Positions 11,370 to 23,010 are shown, numbered from the stretch's first letter. The stretch: DNA of 64,000 nucleotides from Carposina sasakii (GCA_014607495.2 CP053154.1:10974001-11038000); one strand, 5' to 3'. Made by a program: numbers and translations. Notes: a model not told the origin generated them from the letters alone.

Positions 11370-13505
11370 ATACTTTGGTTTTAAATTTAGGTTTCATTAA
11401 TATTATTTTGGTGTGTAACGTGTGATATAATATGAATGATAAGCCTTAAATCTGTAATGGAAGTAATCTTGTAAATATTTTTTTTTAGTTGAATAAATTT
11501 GATTGCTTGATAAGTGGTTCGAAGAAGATGTTTCTATACTCCTTGCTTCCTTACTACGAAAAAAAAAACTATTTTACATAAAAGACTTTTTATTACTTGC
11601 CTATATAGTTCATACCAGAGTAATTACTTTCTCGTTGGTATAAATAAACGCATTGAATGGGTTAAAATTCAAACAACCTACCTAAGGAAGATGTAGGTAT
11701 CATGTAGGCGTCATTTTTATCATTTTTGAGAATAAAGAATCATGAAACATACTCATCTTCTAAGACAAAAAATAAAAAAATTTTATGACCAAGTATCACC
11801 TAATAGCACAAGTTTTGCCATTAATTCTATATCGAGCCCTCTACCGAACCTCTGAGGACGTTTTCCAGATATTAGCCGGAGAGGTCACAATTCTTCTCCG
11901 CTCCGTGGAGCATGACTGCACAGTCACATATTTTACTTGCCCTTTCCTCCCCTGTGATAGGAAACACTGTATTAGGAGCATTAATACGTACTTGTAGATA
12001 TACGAGTACTTTCCTATAAAGGTATTATTAAAGTAGAATAAGTTTAATCCGTGGCGTGGTGTAAAACGATATTTTTTTGTGGAATTTGATTAATGGATGA
12101 GACCGAAATTATATTTATTCTTATTTACTACACACACACTGCAGAAAATATTGAAAGTGTCGTATTAGTCTCAAACAAAGATTATAACTAAAAGTATTTG
12201 TGAAATTCACAGTTATTCAATTAAAATTTAACTTTAAAAATTAAGTCTTTATAACAATTTTCGTTTTAGCATTGTATAAAATTGCCGCGAAAAAGCTTTG
12301 GTCTCATAAATTTGAATTCTGTTGGCCCAAAGTCACCCTCCGCCATCAATAATCTGAAATCCTAACAAATGGCACAGAACCATTCATCAGCCGCGACAAT
12401 CACAACCACAGACTTATATGATCGTAATGTTATATGTCCCTTCAAATATCTATATTAACTGCGTTATTCGTAAAAAGTCCATATAAACAGAGATTTTAAG
12501 ATTGTTAAGAAATTAAATCTTAAAATGTCAGTATTTTGCGGTATTAGTTTTATATTTTTATAGTTGAGTGTGATTGAAGTTTATGTCAACGATTAATGAT
12601 ACCAGGCTCACTTGCATCCTAGATTTCATTTATAAACTTAGCCAGCAAATTAACACACATCATCCTGATTTTATTAATATATCAATAATCAAATAAAAAG
12701 ACCGAAAAACCCATTATTTCTGATACATCATTTTATTAATTGCCAAGAACTTGGTGCAAGTCTTCAAAGGCTTATTAACCAAGATAATAATATTCCACAA
12801 ACTTAATAATATAGACAGACAGATCCTAATCTAGGCAAGTTATTTTTGACTCAAAGTAATTCAGTAGCGGTCCAGTCACGTCCGCAAACAGCCGGCTAGA
12901 CTCACTATCTAGTCTAATTTTTATTCTACACACAATGACAATGAACTAAGAATTACTAGAACACGCACGCTTTTTCAAATTCATATGAGTTTGGGTTTTG
13001 AAAATGCTCTGCGTTATAGTCATTGGTTTAAATGTTAGTATGAGGTACTTAAACATAATAATTATAATCTTTCTCTCATAATTATCAGTCTTGAGAAGTC
13101 CACCGCTAAATATAGGTCTCCCCCAATATCTCTCTCACTTAACTTTATTTGGAGTATTATCTAACATTTTATTTTGTGGGCATTATCGGGGCTACATATT
13201 ACTGGAAATTGATGGCCTTGAGGATCGATAACCGTTTTACGATATCTAAAAGGTAGGTATTGACGGCCATCTTTTCTTTGTTCCCGTCGGAATATCCGAC
13301 AACTATTTCTTAGTGTTCCCCTATACTCCCTAAGGACTATATATGCTAAAAATCTGCTTTCTTCGCTCAAGTTATTTGTTCTGTGCATCAACTGTCAGTT
13401 ACTCACTTAATTAGACGACACAGAAGAATTTTACGTTCAAATTTTCTAGTTTCAAGTTGGTTATTGAGTTATTAAAAAATATTTAACTTATATACCAAAA
13501 CGATC
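11370..13505. other. No gene seen
   Basis: Open frames of 60-76 codons at 11514, 11785 and (minus) 13161 have no recognised family. Mostly AT-rich, apparently unique. Confidence 0.55.
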
Positions 13506-13507
13506 AT

Positions 13508-13725
13508 GTGCTGATGCATGGCTTCACTAGAACATCAGCTGCATCTTCTAACGTGCATGCCGTAAGAGTCGACTAAGGAACTCGGGCATTCTCTCAGGCG
13601 ATAAGCTAGCAACTTGTCACTGATCATTACCATCTGTCCCCGCTATGCTAAACGTAGCTATTGGATCTCCTTTATGATCTTGCAGTTATGTTGTTCTGGC
13701 TACACCATTTCGAAAATACAGCCAT
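13508..13725 (+). repeat. SINE-like repeat S2, near full length
   Basis: GTGCTGATGCATGGCTTCAC, GTAAGAGTCGACTAAGGAAC, CTCTCAGGCGATAAGCTAGC, CTGTCCCCGCTATG and TCTGGCTACACCATTTCG are all in order. Confidence 0.7.
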
Positions 13726-15397
13726 TTCAGCCATGTTTAACAGGATCTATCTTAAATTTCACATGTCAATGTCCAGACGGCCTAAAAAATGTACTCATTT
13801 GGAATTCGAATGCATTGCTAAAACGAACGTGTCCTTTCGTATGCACTATACAAACATCAAACGCTCTAAATCAACGCGCAAAAAGTCCTGGCAGAGATTA
13901 ACTGCACTTCCAAAGGATTAATTAGGAACGGTGTACAGTTAAGTGTGGCGTATTGTATCACCTCGATTAGTAAAGCCGCAATTTACAAATTGCTGGGGGG
14001 AGCGCTTTTTAATTTTAACTCGTACTTACGACGTGTGTTTTTAATTGTGTGCCTTCATTTGAATACTGCGCTCATATTATTATGTATTGGTTTTTTATAA
14101 ATAATTGGATCACTTTATAATGGTATTCTTATTACGACATGAGCATTAAAACTTTTTAATTTATTTCTCGTAGTTCTAAATGGCTCTGCAAAACGCGATT
14201 GTAGTAGACTACGGAACGTAGTAATTCGTAGACGCTCTACGAATACTACACCTTTGCCATTAGTTTCTTTTACAAAATAATAAACCGTAAATTACACACA
14301 AATTTGACTCAAAGAATTTCAAAGATAAGTCTACTTAGACATCAGACAAATATAAGCATATCCTGAAAACTTTTCAAGTCAAGATTCTATATTACGCGAT
14401 ATATTTGTGACCATAAACTCAGCCTATCGTGAACGTATCTAAGTTAATTTTCTTCATAAACCAGTACTATTGCTTCCGTGTTACGTTACATTTACATGAT
14501 AACGCTGCACTGTGTTTTATGCCAGCACAGTGATAGTCACGATATGTGTCTGAAAGCTGTTTTAAATATATTTGTTTATGTACAAATTTCACTTAAACGT
14601 CACGTAGTATCTATCACTTGTTCGACTACAAACCAATGTTCATACGATTTACAGATGATCCTACTATATCTTACTATACAGGGTGTAACAAAAAGGGTAT
14701 GTTAAGCGAAAATCTATCTGAAAAGCCCACTGTAGATAACCTCTCCTGAAAATTTGAGAATCGAAATCACATGTTTATTTTTCCCAATAGTATGGAGAAT
14801 TTTTAAATATCTCAGGCGTCTAAAATAACTCTTGGGCGTAGTCTCTTTCTTACTGCCCTGTGCAGAACTAATGCAGGTATAAGATCTCCTTTAAGGCGCT
14901 TGGTAAACTCCTATAATGAATACTTCTTAGATTTTGACATATTTTATCTGTCGCGTAATGAATTCAGAAATTTAATAGTTGGAGAATTTGTATCTAAATC
15001 TAAATCGAAGAATATACTACTCTCTTGATCTAAATCGAAGAAATAACAAAAGCATAAAGGTATTATTGTTATTACCGCTTCTGGTCAATAAATTCAGATT
15101 GATTGATGAGGTTTTAACATGAAAAGTTTGAAAAATTTATTTAGTTAAAACATATGGTTAACAATCGAAAAAGGTTGGGGCTTCCTATTAAGCAAGATTT
15201 TTGCTTGTGTCAGGAACATAGGTATATAAATTGATTTTCAATATACGTAGTGAATTTTAATAGACCAGTCATAAGCCTTGATTTGTCTAATATTCTTACT
15301 GTACACAAATCTCAATGGATTGTGTGCTATTCTAAAATCTATTTGCTATATTATCCTTAATTACTGAGCTGACGGTTTTTAATTAAGTATATACATA
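13726..15397. other. No gene seen apart from MITE copy 2
   Basis: An 86-95-codon double open frame at 13614-13921 starts inside an S2 repeat and shows no domain. Confidence 0.55.
14679..14815. mobile_element. MITE family A copy 2, left half only
   Basis: Starts at TA plus CAGGGTGTAACAAAAAGGG and follows the family to TTTTTAAATATCTCAGG, then breaks off. The right arm is missing. Confidence 0.75.
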
Positions 15398-15399
15398 TA

Positions 15400-15657
15400 C
15401 AGGATGTAACAAAAGGAGTATGTTAAGCGAAAAGCGATGTAAATAGCCCACTAAAAAGAACCTACCCACAAAATTACAGGCTCAAAATCACATGTTTATT
15501 TTTCTAGATAGTATGGAGAATTTCGGGAATTCGGGAATGTTTATACAATCTTGAAAAATAAACATGTGATTTCCAACTTCAAATTTTGGAAATAGGTTCT
15601 CTATAGTAGGCTATTTACACAGCTTTTCGGTTAACATTCCCTTTCTGTTACACCCTG
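15400..15657. mobile_element. MITE family A copy 3
   Basis: Full 258-bp palindrome with TA at 15398-15399 and 15658-15659. It interrupts the 3' tail of an inverted SINE-like repeat (family S2) continuing at 15658. Confidence 0.85.
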
Positions 15658-15727
15658 TAGACACGATTGTGTTCCCGAAATGCGATAGCCAGAACTGCAG
15701 GATAATAGGCGAGATCCCGCAGCCTCG
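15658..15727 (-). repeat. SINE-like repeat S2, 3' part
   Basis: Inverted: GACACGATTGTGTTCCCGAA, GCCAGAACTGCAGGAT. Its tail continues left of MITE copy 3 as TATATACATA. Confidence 0.6.
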
Positions 15728-16296
15728 TTTAGCATTATCAACCAAAAAATAACCCGAATGAATATTATCGTTCTTAGAAATAAACCCTTTGCTAAAGTCA
15801 ATGCTACAGAGCTATCATAGAATAAAGAGTCTCCAGAAGGAGTCATTAATGACAAATGTATGCCGGGCAGTGAAGTAAAAACAAGGCAAAAATCTCGCAT
15901 CTTCGGCACTTCTAACCCGAAAATTGTTGCCAAATCGATAAATATTATCACTTTTTAGAGTTTTAATATAGTGAATAGGTTGTAAAAATTGCCCATATGC
16001 CCAAAAATAGGCTGAATATTACTCATAAAGGGGAGAAATAAAATTCAACTAGGTCAATTTGACCAACTAAAAGTTGCTTCAAAAATATGCGTGATCACGG
16101 GTTCTGGGACTTATTATTCTATGAGAGCTATGAAAGGGACTCGTGCGCTTGCGGTGGCTTCTATTTGCACTGACACTGGCCACACTATTACTGGTGCGTG
16201 AAGTATGCTCCGTTCACTCCACCCCTTTACCTTAATGTCATTTTAATCAGTGTCTAAGTTTAGACTAAGTTTTATAACTGAAAATTCTTAGGGCCA

Positions 16297-16352
16297 GGGT
16301 AGCCAGAACTGCAGGATCGTAAAGGAAATCCCGCATCCACGTTTAGTATTTC
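16297..16352 (-). repeat. SINE-like repeat S2, short fragment
   Basis: Inverted: GTAGCCAGAACTGCAGGATC, AATCCCGCATCCACGTTTAG. Confidence 0.5.
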
Positions 16353-16354
16353 AC

Positions 16355-16465
16355 TGTTCCTTATAGTTTGCTGGAAAAAATACTTTTGGGTTGTACATTT
16401 TTTTCCAGATTAGCACATAAAGAAAATGATTACTTCTTTTTATTAATTTTGTATGTAAAGAATAA
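16355..16465 (+). repeat. SINE-like 3' end
   Basis: AGTTTGCTGGAAAAAATACT, TTGTACATTTTTTTCC and an AATAATAATAAT tail, related to 7147-7450. Confidence 0.45.
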
Positions 16466-16469
16466 TAAT

Positions 16470-19185
16470 AATCTTGTAGTTAGTGGACGAACCGACCTTC
16501 ATTGGTCAAAACCAAAAGGCTAGCTGTAGTAATGGCGGACTGTTGGCGATTATTTATTCAAGGCACATTATCACGTCCCGCCTCGGTCCAATACGAGCCT
16601 AGAACGACTGTCATTCAGAATTAGACTTCGCTATTTAGGTACGGAAATCAGGCATTACCGGCTGCTATGATATTTCCTTTTTGGGAAATTGAATTTTGGT
16701 TGTGCCTATTTTAGCTATGTATGTTAATGAAGTTTTATGATTTTGTTTTGGATAGGTAAGTAATATTTAAAAATAGTGAAATATTTTTATTTCGTTTAGA
16801 ATATTTACATATGAATAAGATACATTTTTAATGAATTTCCCTTTTTTGAGCATTTAGAAAGCGATTATTAATGTTTTCACTATCCAGACCACTTTGCTCG
16901 AAGAAATCTTCGTCAAAGAATTATAATAATACGCTTGACCTCATACCTACATTATATTATATTATAATATTTAAAATAAATATATGTAGAATATTACATA
17001 CTTGAAGAGGGGCAGTTGGTATTACTACCAGGTAGTAACTGGATGGCGAAAACGCTAGATCCCATAAGCCTCGTTCTGGTGATCGAGGAGATCGAGGTTG
17101 CATGCCCTGGGGGAGGCCTACGCCCAGCAGTTGATTGCAATAGGCTGATGCGATGATAAACATAATAACTTATTTCACATAGATACTACGAGTATAAATA
17201 AAAACATTAATAGAGTCTGTTCCTCTACCACTTTGTTCTTCTTAAAATTTTCACAAAACACTATTTCCAAATTGGCCGATTTATAACAAAGAAGTCTTTC
17301 TTATTCTTTTTATTTGATTTATTTTTATTATTATACAATTGCAAGGAAGTGTAGACACAATTTGGTGCCAGATATTTTTTGCCTCCTTAGGAGCTAAGTG
17401 TCTGGTGCAGCCCCGCCGCGTCGTCGCCAGAGGCATTTTACTGTTTCCATATGATTTGGGAACGCTAAGATGCTGCTTTCAGTGAAAGTTTGGATACGTA
17501 TGCACTGTTTACTGTAACCAATATAAACAATGTCCTAAATAAGTTAGTTATTCCATTATTTTAAACATACGTCAGCTCATTTTGAACCTATGAATAGTAT
17601 ATTGCTACATCAAATAATTATCTTGTCCAGAATTCTCTTCTTATGATTAAAATTAAGGTTTGGGAAAACTTCCGCAAATACGGTGACGTTACAAATACTG
17701 CTGCGTTGCTCAAAACTTGAAATTCAGATAAGTCAACAAATAGATTGACATCTCTTTTCACCTATTTCAGTATAAATTCAACAATATGTCTGCTTGTCAC
17801 GTTTCTTAAAGCCAATCTATGTAGGTATGATGCAACACTTTATCGTTTGTCGTGCCACCGAGAATGTAATTGCCAAATTTATGGCACCCCACACTAACGC
17901 AATTGTGGCCTGCGACAGAGGCGTCTATCACTCCAAATTACATTACCGAAATACACTAAACGGCTGTCAGGAAAATCAAGATAAAGCCAAAAAGTTTCAT
18001 AATTTCGAGCACTTTCTATAAGCTTTAAATTTTAACAATACCTAAACACACAACTTCTGATTTTAAGCACAGTTAATTATATAGCCATCTTAAAGTATAA
18101 ACCTCGATCAAAGCGCTATTTAAAACGTCTGAAATTCCTTCTGGAACCTTCGTCGCGCCGACACAATGAGGCTAATTAACAATAACAAAGATAAGCTGCA
18201 CATCCAACATTTTGAAACAGGTGAAACTCTAACAAAAACTCCTCTCTTTGAGCGAACAGCCAACAAATCCTTTGAAATTTTCATCTAAATAGCGCTTAAC
18301 TGGAAACTTTGTAAAGGCGATGTACCACCGAGTTTTCGGATGCTTGAGAGCTATCACTTACTAAAGAACGATTACATAATTTGGTTGCTTGAATATAAAA
18401 TCACATAAATTAGGAGTAAAATTATAGTATAATTTTAGAAAATAAATCTCAAAATGTAAATATTTTTAGGATAGTAAATTGTATTTTTGTTGAGGGCGGT
18501 TGGCACATTACCGAAAGTTTACAGAAAGTAACTAAGTATAGACTTTGTTTGTAAACATATGGTTTGACGTTGTTAAGGGAAGTTCGCTGAAATTGTATAA
18601 TAAAAAATATAGAAAACCATTATTGTTGTCATCGGTCTGCACTTAGATAGAAGTATGTTTCAGAATTGACTAAAATAGGATAAAAAGTACCTTCGTATTT
18701 ATCCCGTGCCATGAATTCAGAAAATTGGAAACAAAAATCATATACAGCTTTATGTAAAAATTAACTTTATTTGTATTCCCTATTCTCTCTGCATGTGTTT
18801 GAGTGGTAGGCACCTACCAGGGAATTTCAAAATGCATAGTTGGATAGTTAAGACGCGATATGTGGTGATTCCGGCAAGCAAAGCTGCTGTGAAAACTACT
18901 AGTGACAAATAAATGAAGCTTCGTATAAGCATATCTACTAGTACCCAACTAACTTAACAGCGAGTTTTCCGGTTTGTTCATAACTCGTCGCTCGAGGCAT
19001 CACCTTTAATTTATTTTCAAAATATACGTCAGCACATGTCTCGCACAGATAAGTCATGTGTCCAGATTAAAACGTACATTAACTAAATTAGCATTTTTGG
19101 GTGAAACTGACTCGTACGTTGATTAAACTTAGAAAAAACTTGGATGCGTTATCTTGCTGTTCTAAAGTTCTACGGTATAAAAGCT
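16470..19185. other. No gene seen apart from the RTE tail at 17098
   Basis: Mostly unique, repeat-poor DNA; 17700-18360 in particular shows no repeat. A 75-codon frame at 17794 is not recognised. Confidence 0.5.
17098..17160 (+). mobile_element. RTE-type LINE 3' tail fragment
   Basis: Plus strand encodes a decayed LGEAYAQQ end followed by ATAGGCTGATG, the usual terminus of this class of LINE in Lepidoptera. Only about 60 bases can be recognised; it may begin earlier (17040). Confidence 0.5.
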
Positions 19186-19188
19186 GTA

Positions 19189-19373
19189 CCGCCCCCCGAT
19201 TATGTAACTTGCAGAAGCCGAGCGATAGCAAAAATTGAGATTATGTGTGTGCGGGGCGAGGTGCAGAGCGCGGGAGGACGCCGAGCGTTTGTTGCGCGCA
19301 CGCACACACTCTCAATTTTCGCGATCGCGCTGTTTCGGCTTTGCTATTGCAAATTAGGTAATCAGGGGGGCGG
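19189..19373. mobile_element. GC-rich palindromic MITE, family B copy 1
   Basis: Ends CCGCCCCCCGATTATGTAAC and the complementary ...TAATCAGGGGGGCGG. The inner arms contain GCGATAGCAAAAATTGAGA and TCTCAATTTTCGCGATCGCG, with a core of GGGCGAGGTGC and GCGCGCACGC. 185 bp, no coding content, no clear target duplication. Confidence 0.8.
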
Positions 19374-19480
19374 TTTATCTTTGTAACCGTTATGTGAATA
19401 CTACCCGAGCTACGTCTTATATGTTCATGCCTTGTACAAATGTATATCACCATTTCACCCAAACCTACGCCAACATTAAA

Positions 19481-19693
19481 GCCTCGAGCACACCGGATGC
19501 GTACACGTAAGCGTAGACGTACACGTACCTCTGAGTTGTAATGTATGGAACTGTATAGGCACGGGCAGACCGGATGCGTATGCGTAGACGTCAAGCAGTG
19601 TGTCTTGTCTTATACAGTTCCATACATTACAACTCAGAGGTACGTGTACGTCTACGCTTACGCGTACGCATATGCATCCGGTGTGCTCGAGGC
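19481..19693. repeat. 213-bp foldback repeat with ~75-bp arms
   Basis: Left arm starts GCCTCGAGCACACCGGATGC and the right arm ends GCATCCGGTGTGCTCGAGGC; the arms also share CGTACACGTACCTCTGAG and TACATTACAACTCAGAGG. The spacer of about 55 bases contains a third GACCGGATGCGTATGCGT copy. Foldback-type element or MITE; no coding. Confidence 0.88.
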
Positions 19694-19950
19694 TTCATCC
19701 TATAGCTTCTACACGTGAAGTCGGTTACGATTTAGTCCATCTATCATGAAGCATATGGATTTAACTAAATTTGTAAAAGTAAAGTAACTAAGACACTAGA
19801 CAGATCTAGACAATACTGTTAGAGAACGTAAGTTCTTTTACTTCTTTGCGATTGGAAAAGAAAGACGGGCCGACCGTTCGAACATCAGCCTCTATTTCGT
19901 TTCAACTTTTTAAAATATATAATATTAGTCGCTAATTTTGTTTATGACAT

Positions 19951-20011
19951 TGGCTTCTATTTTGTTTTTGAGAGGTCTGTAACACACCTCTCAAAAACAA
20001 AATAGAAGCCA
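19951..20011. repeat. Perfect hairpin, 26-bp arms and 9-base loop
   Basis: Left arm 19951-19976 (TGGCTTCTATTTTGTTTTTG...) and right arm 19986-20011 are perfect reverse complements. The loop CTGTAACAC is the reverse complement of GTGTTACAG, the sequence at the 5' edge of LTR copy 2 (25210-25218). Confidence 0.9.
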
Positions 20012-20440
20012 CAGTCAGCACCACATCATACATATGAATATATAGCGTACCTTATAATATTAATTATTATTATTATATAAAGCCAATTGATTAAAGGCTA
20101 TATTTTATAAAAGTAGCTATTATGACTCCTGCAATATTGTTCTGGAGGTTGCGATGGTTGTATAAATAGCAGGGTAGAAACTAAATGGTGTCACTTTATT
20201 CTTGACTGTTGAGTTTGTAAGACGTTACTCTGCTCGATCTCTGTTCTATTTAAAAACATTGCAACGATATAATCTATTTACGGCGAATCGGGTTTCTTGC
20301 TGCTTCTTTCCCCGAATGTTATATCGCCAGAAGCAGCTTTAACTGTATAAGTGATAAATAAATAGTTCTACATAGCAACTGCGATGTTTGACTCCGCATC
20401 CTGAATATACTGCTGCGCCAACGAGTAATCATCGGTGATA
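20011..20440 (+). repeat. LTR-like repeat, copy 1 (430 bp)
   Basis: Almost identical to 25222-25660, differing by an 8-9-base and a 1-base gap plus a few substitutions. It stops at ATCGGTGATA, where copy 2 continues with U5-like sequence. Here the next bases are CTTCAGAAGTGGGAT and then sequence not found in copy 2, which could be the start of an internal region (primer-binding-site side) of an LTR retrotransposon. The 5' edge abuts a perfect hairpin (19951-20011). Confidence 0.65.
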
Positions 20441-20640
20441 CTTCAGAAGTGGGATGCCGGAAAATAAACCCGCCCTGCCCACGGGTGACGACTGCAAGAA
20501 AAGATTTGCGAAACATGGCAAAATCGGTGAAGAATGTACACAAAAGGATGGAGATTTTTTTTTTTTATGGACAACTGGAATATATTCAACATGAAACAAC
20601 AAGAAACTGGAGAAACAAGAAGATGAAGACAATGTAATTA
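20441..20640 (+). other. Possible internal region of an LTR retroelement
   Basis: Follows LTR copy 1. Contains CTTCAGAAGTGGGAT and a lysine/arginine-rich short frame (ATG at 20515, MAKSVKNVHKRME, then a T run). No gag or pol domain is recognised. The link to the LTR is by position only. Confidence 0.25.
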
Positions 20641-20654
20641 CTAGAACCCAATCA

Positions 20655-20771
20655 ATGATGCTGCTGTACTACCTAAATTCCATGCTGTTGCTGTTGCTGT
20701 TAAGAGCGCCAGTGTCAAGATCTTTTAATGTCCATCTGCAGTGGGAGCCGATTCCGCATCACAACTTAAAG
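20655..20771 (+). CDS. Candidate first exon encoding a signal peptide (unidentified)
   Basis: From ATG ATG at 20655 the frame encodes MMLLYYLNSMLLLLLLRAPV then SRS and FNVHLQWEPIPHHNLK, a textbook hydrophobic signal peptide followed by a polar segment, and meets a usable splice donor AAG|GTTAGA at 20772 (phase 0). No protein family is recognised. A possible next exon is 21421-21515 (phase 0, after a TTATTTTTCCGGAG acceptor and before GGTAAGA), which would add a cysteine-containing segment (GVICGPYRRAPGCCGVSG). The leucine run comes from CTG/TTG repeats, so a low-complexity accident is a real alternative. Confidence 0.25.
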
Positions 20772-21420
20772 GTTAGATATATTTGTTTGTTAGCTCTGCT
20801 TATGTGGATACTTATACCAAAATCCTTGCTTCATACCGTACCGTTGGTACGTGATTTTTGTTTTAGTGTAGTTTACGGTTAGCGTAGGTTACCGTACGTA
20901 AATGTCGTACCTACCAGAAAGAAAAACTATGTTAGTTGCACAAACAGTACGTAAAGAATAATCGTATCAATTTTTACAAAAATCTCGGTGCACAAAATGT
21001 ATCTATTATGCGTTTGACTTTATTGGGGTACCTAAGTATTTCAAATAATGTTCCGTTATTAAGTTTTAATTACCACTGCAGGTATGTTTGACTAGCAAGA
21101 TTTATTTAGTTAAATTTAAACAATAATGTCAGCCCATAATCGGGAATATTGTTATACTAAAATATGTAAACTATAAATGCATAAGTAGATTGTATTGGTG
21201 GTTTATCCTGTTGGAAAATGAAGATTTTTGTCAGCAAACCAGCAAACATGTTTTTATTACGTGGAGTTTTGTAGTAATTTACTTACATGCTATTTAGAAT
21301 ATAGGTACTTTGAATTCTACCCACACTAGGGTAATTATCGTTAAGATAATTTGGTTCTAAATTATGTTCTCTTGTTTCATGATCTAACATGCATCGGTGT
21401 TCATGGTTATTTTTCCGGAG

Positions 21421-21515
21421 ACCGTCGCCACCGCTTGGGGCCGTACGGGGGTAATCTGTGGGCCGTACAGAAGAGCACCTGGCTGTTGTGGCGTATCAGG
21501 AGCTGCTTATTCTGG
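21421..21515 (+). CDS. Possible internal exon (speculative partner of 20655-20771)
   Basis: GC-rich 95-bp stretch in AT-rich surroundings, with a pyrimidine tract plus AG before it and a strong donor (GG|GTAAGA) after it. In phase 0 it reads TVATAWGRTGVICGPYRRAP then GCCGVSGAAYSG; the other two frames are also open. No family recognised. Confidence 0.2.
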
Positions 21516-22333
21516 GTAAGATCGAAACATGTAATTTGTTTAATATGCTGTGTGAATTTTGCAACTTTAATCTAATAGTTTATAACAGTTTTTCAAGATA
21601 CGGCTTTCGTGTATCCATGTCGTTATCATAATAAGTTACGACCCGTTTTATTATATTATGTGTAGATATGATACGAATAATATTCACCTTACAATAGATT
21701 CAAACCATGGGGTGTAGTAGCATAAATGCGAGACTTTTGTCTGGGCTTTATGTTTCTGGGCTTGATTGTTGGCATCTTCTTGCTACGCCATGCTTAGTAT
21801 TTGGGAAGGTGATAAGAGACTTTTGAGAAACAATATGATATTGAGTATGTGTACTGACACACGAAAGTATTATTTAGTATTCATTGCAACTACAATATAA
21901 TTATTTGATCCTTATATATTTAGCGGGTATGCCGTTATTAGCAATCGTGATAAATAGGAAATAGAAGTTAAATCCGGCATAGCAATACGATACCCTAATT
22001 TCTATAGTAGGTATATAGATAAATTAGGTAGTACACTCGTAATAATGCCATGCATCTTGGTAATACAGTTTGCTAGTGCAATTTTAGGATACAATTTAAC
22101 GATGCAGTTTCATAATGCACTTTAACAATGCGTTAAAACATTAGAGTTTCTGATGTTCACAACAGTGTTGGTTAGAAATTATTAGTTTAGATATGCAGTT
22201 TTCCTATTAAATTTTTGAGTGCAGTTTAACAATGCAAATAGCAGTGTAGTTAGCTATGCAATTGAGCAATGCGGGTATAATACGGTATAAAGTTTGGTAA
22301 AACTATCTAGAGATGCAGTTCACTCTTTAGGTT

Positions 22334-22430
22334 AGAAATGTGTTATATATGTTACATATATAACACATTTCTATATTCAAATATATATTTTTAATAATTA
22401 TATAGATAAATAATTATTAAAAATATATAT
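22334..22430. repeat. Two consecutive AT-rich hairpins
   Basis: First: AGAAATGTGTTATATATG, TTA loop, perfect complement (22334-22372). Second: ATATATTTTTAATAATTA at about 22383, a 10-base loop, and its complement to 22430. They sit inside the 13-bp array. Confidence 0.85.
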
Positions 22431-22654
22431 TATCTATAATAATTTTACATTTCTAAACTAATATGTAGGTATTAATATTTATTTTTTTATGTTGATTGAG
22501 GGTATAAAAATGATTTGCAATACCTTGGTTTTAGTTGTTAGTTAGTTGGTTCGGTAGATAGAACTAACATGGAAAACTAATCCTGATGATGCCACGGGTG
22601 TTGGCGAAACATATGTCGATTAAAATTTTAATTGGTTTTCGGATTAGCAGCTAT

Positions 22655-22789
22655 GTATTTATGGTTGCATGCTAGGTGCTTGGATCTGGCTTCTCGTTGC
22701 GACTGTAGTGTCTTGTGTTCGTGATCATGAGTAGGCAGATCCGAGGGTCAGCGGAGGGTATAGGGCCCGGTGGTGGGCGATCCCTCAAT
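22655..22789 (+). repeat. Interspersed repeat R5, copy 2
   Basis: 135 bp, about 93-95% identical by eye to 2454-2588: GTATTTATGGTTGCATGCTA to GGGCCCGGTGGTGGGCGAT. Family not recognised. It breaks the 13-bp array. Confidence 0.8.
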
Positions 22790-22824
22790 AGAGATTTGAA
22801 CTTCCGAATAGTGACGCCTGATAC

Positions 22825-23010
22825 AATTCAATATATAAATAAATTTAAATAAATGAACTTTAAAACATTAAATGGTTAACTTAAAATAAATTTAAGTAAA
22901 TAAATAAATTTATAATAATCTTAAATAAATAAATTTAAATACAAAATTTAAATAAAATAAATATAAAATAAATAAATATAAAATAAAAAGATATAAAATA
23001 AATAAAATAA
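22825..23010. repeat. Low-complexity (TAAA)-rich stretch
   Basis: Nearly pure A/T with repeated AAATAAAT and ATAAAATAAAT units. Confidence 0.85.

Noticed and set aside
15631..15951. 106-codon minus-strand open frame
   Set aside because: It runs through a MITE end and an S2 repeat; only the repeat parts give recognisable sequence.
17794..18021. 75-codon open frame
   Set aside because: No family, no splice or promoter signal; the length is within chance for this window.
19144..19594. Opposed 80- and 117-codon open frames
   Set aside because: They are by-products of two palindromic elements (19189-19373 and 19481-19693), where GC-rich arms lack stop codons.
21421..21515. Resemblance of a GNLWAV segment in one frame to bombesin/neuromedin B-like peptides
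   Set aside because: Only six residues match, the amidation signal is missing, the frame is not the one compatible with the upstream exon, and bombesin-type peptides of this form are not expected in insects.
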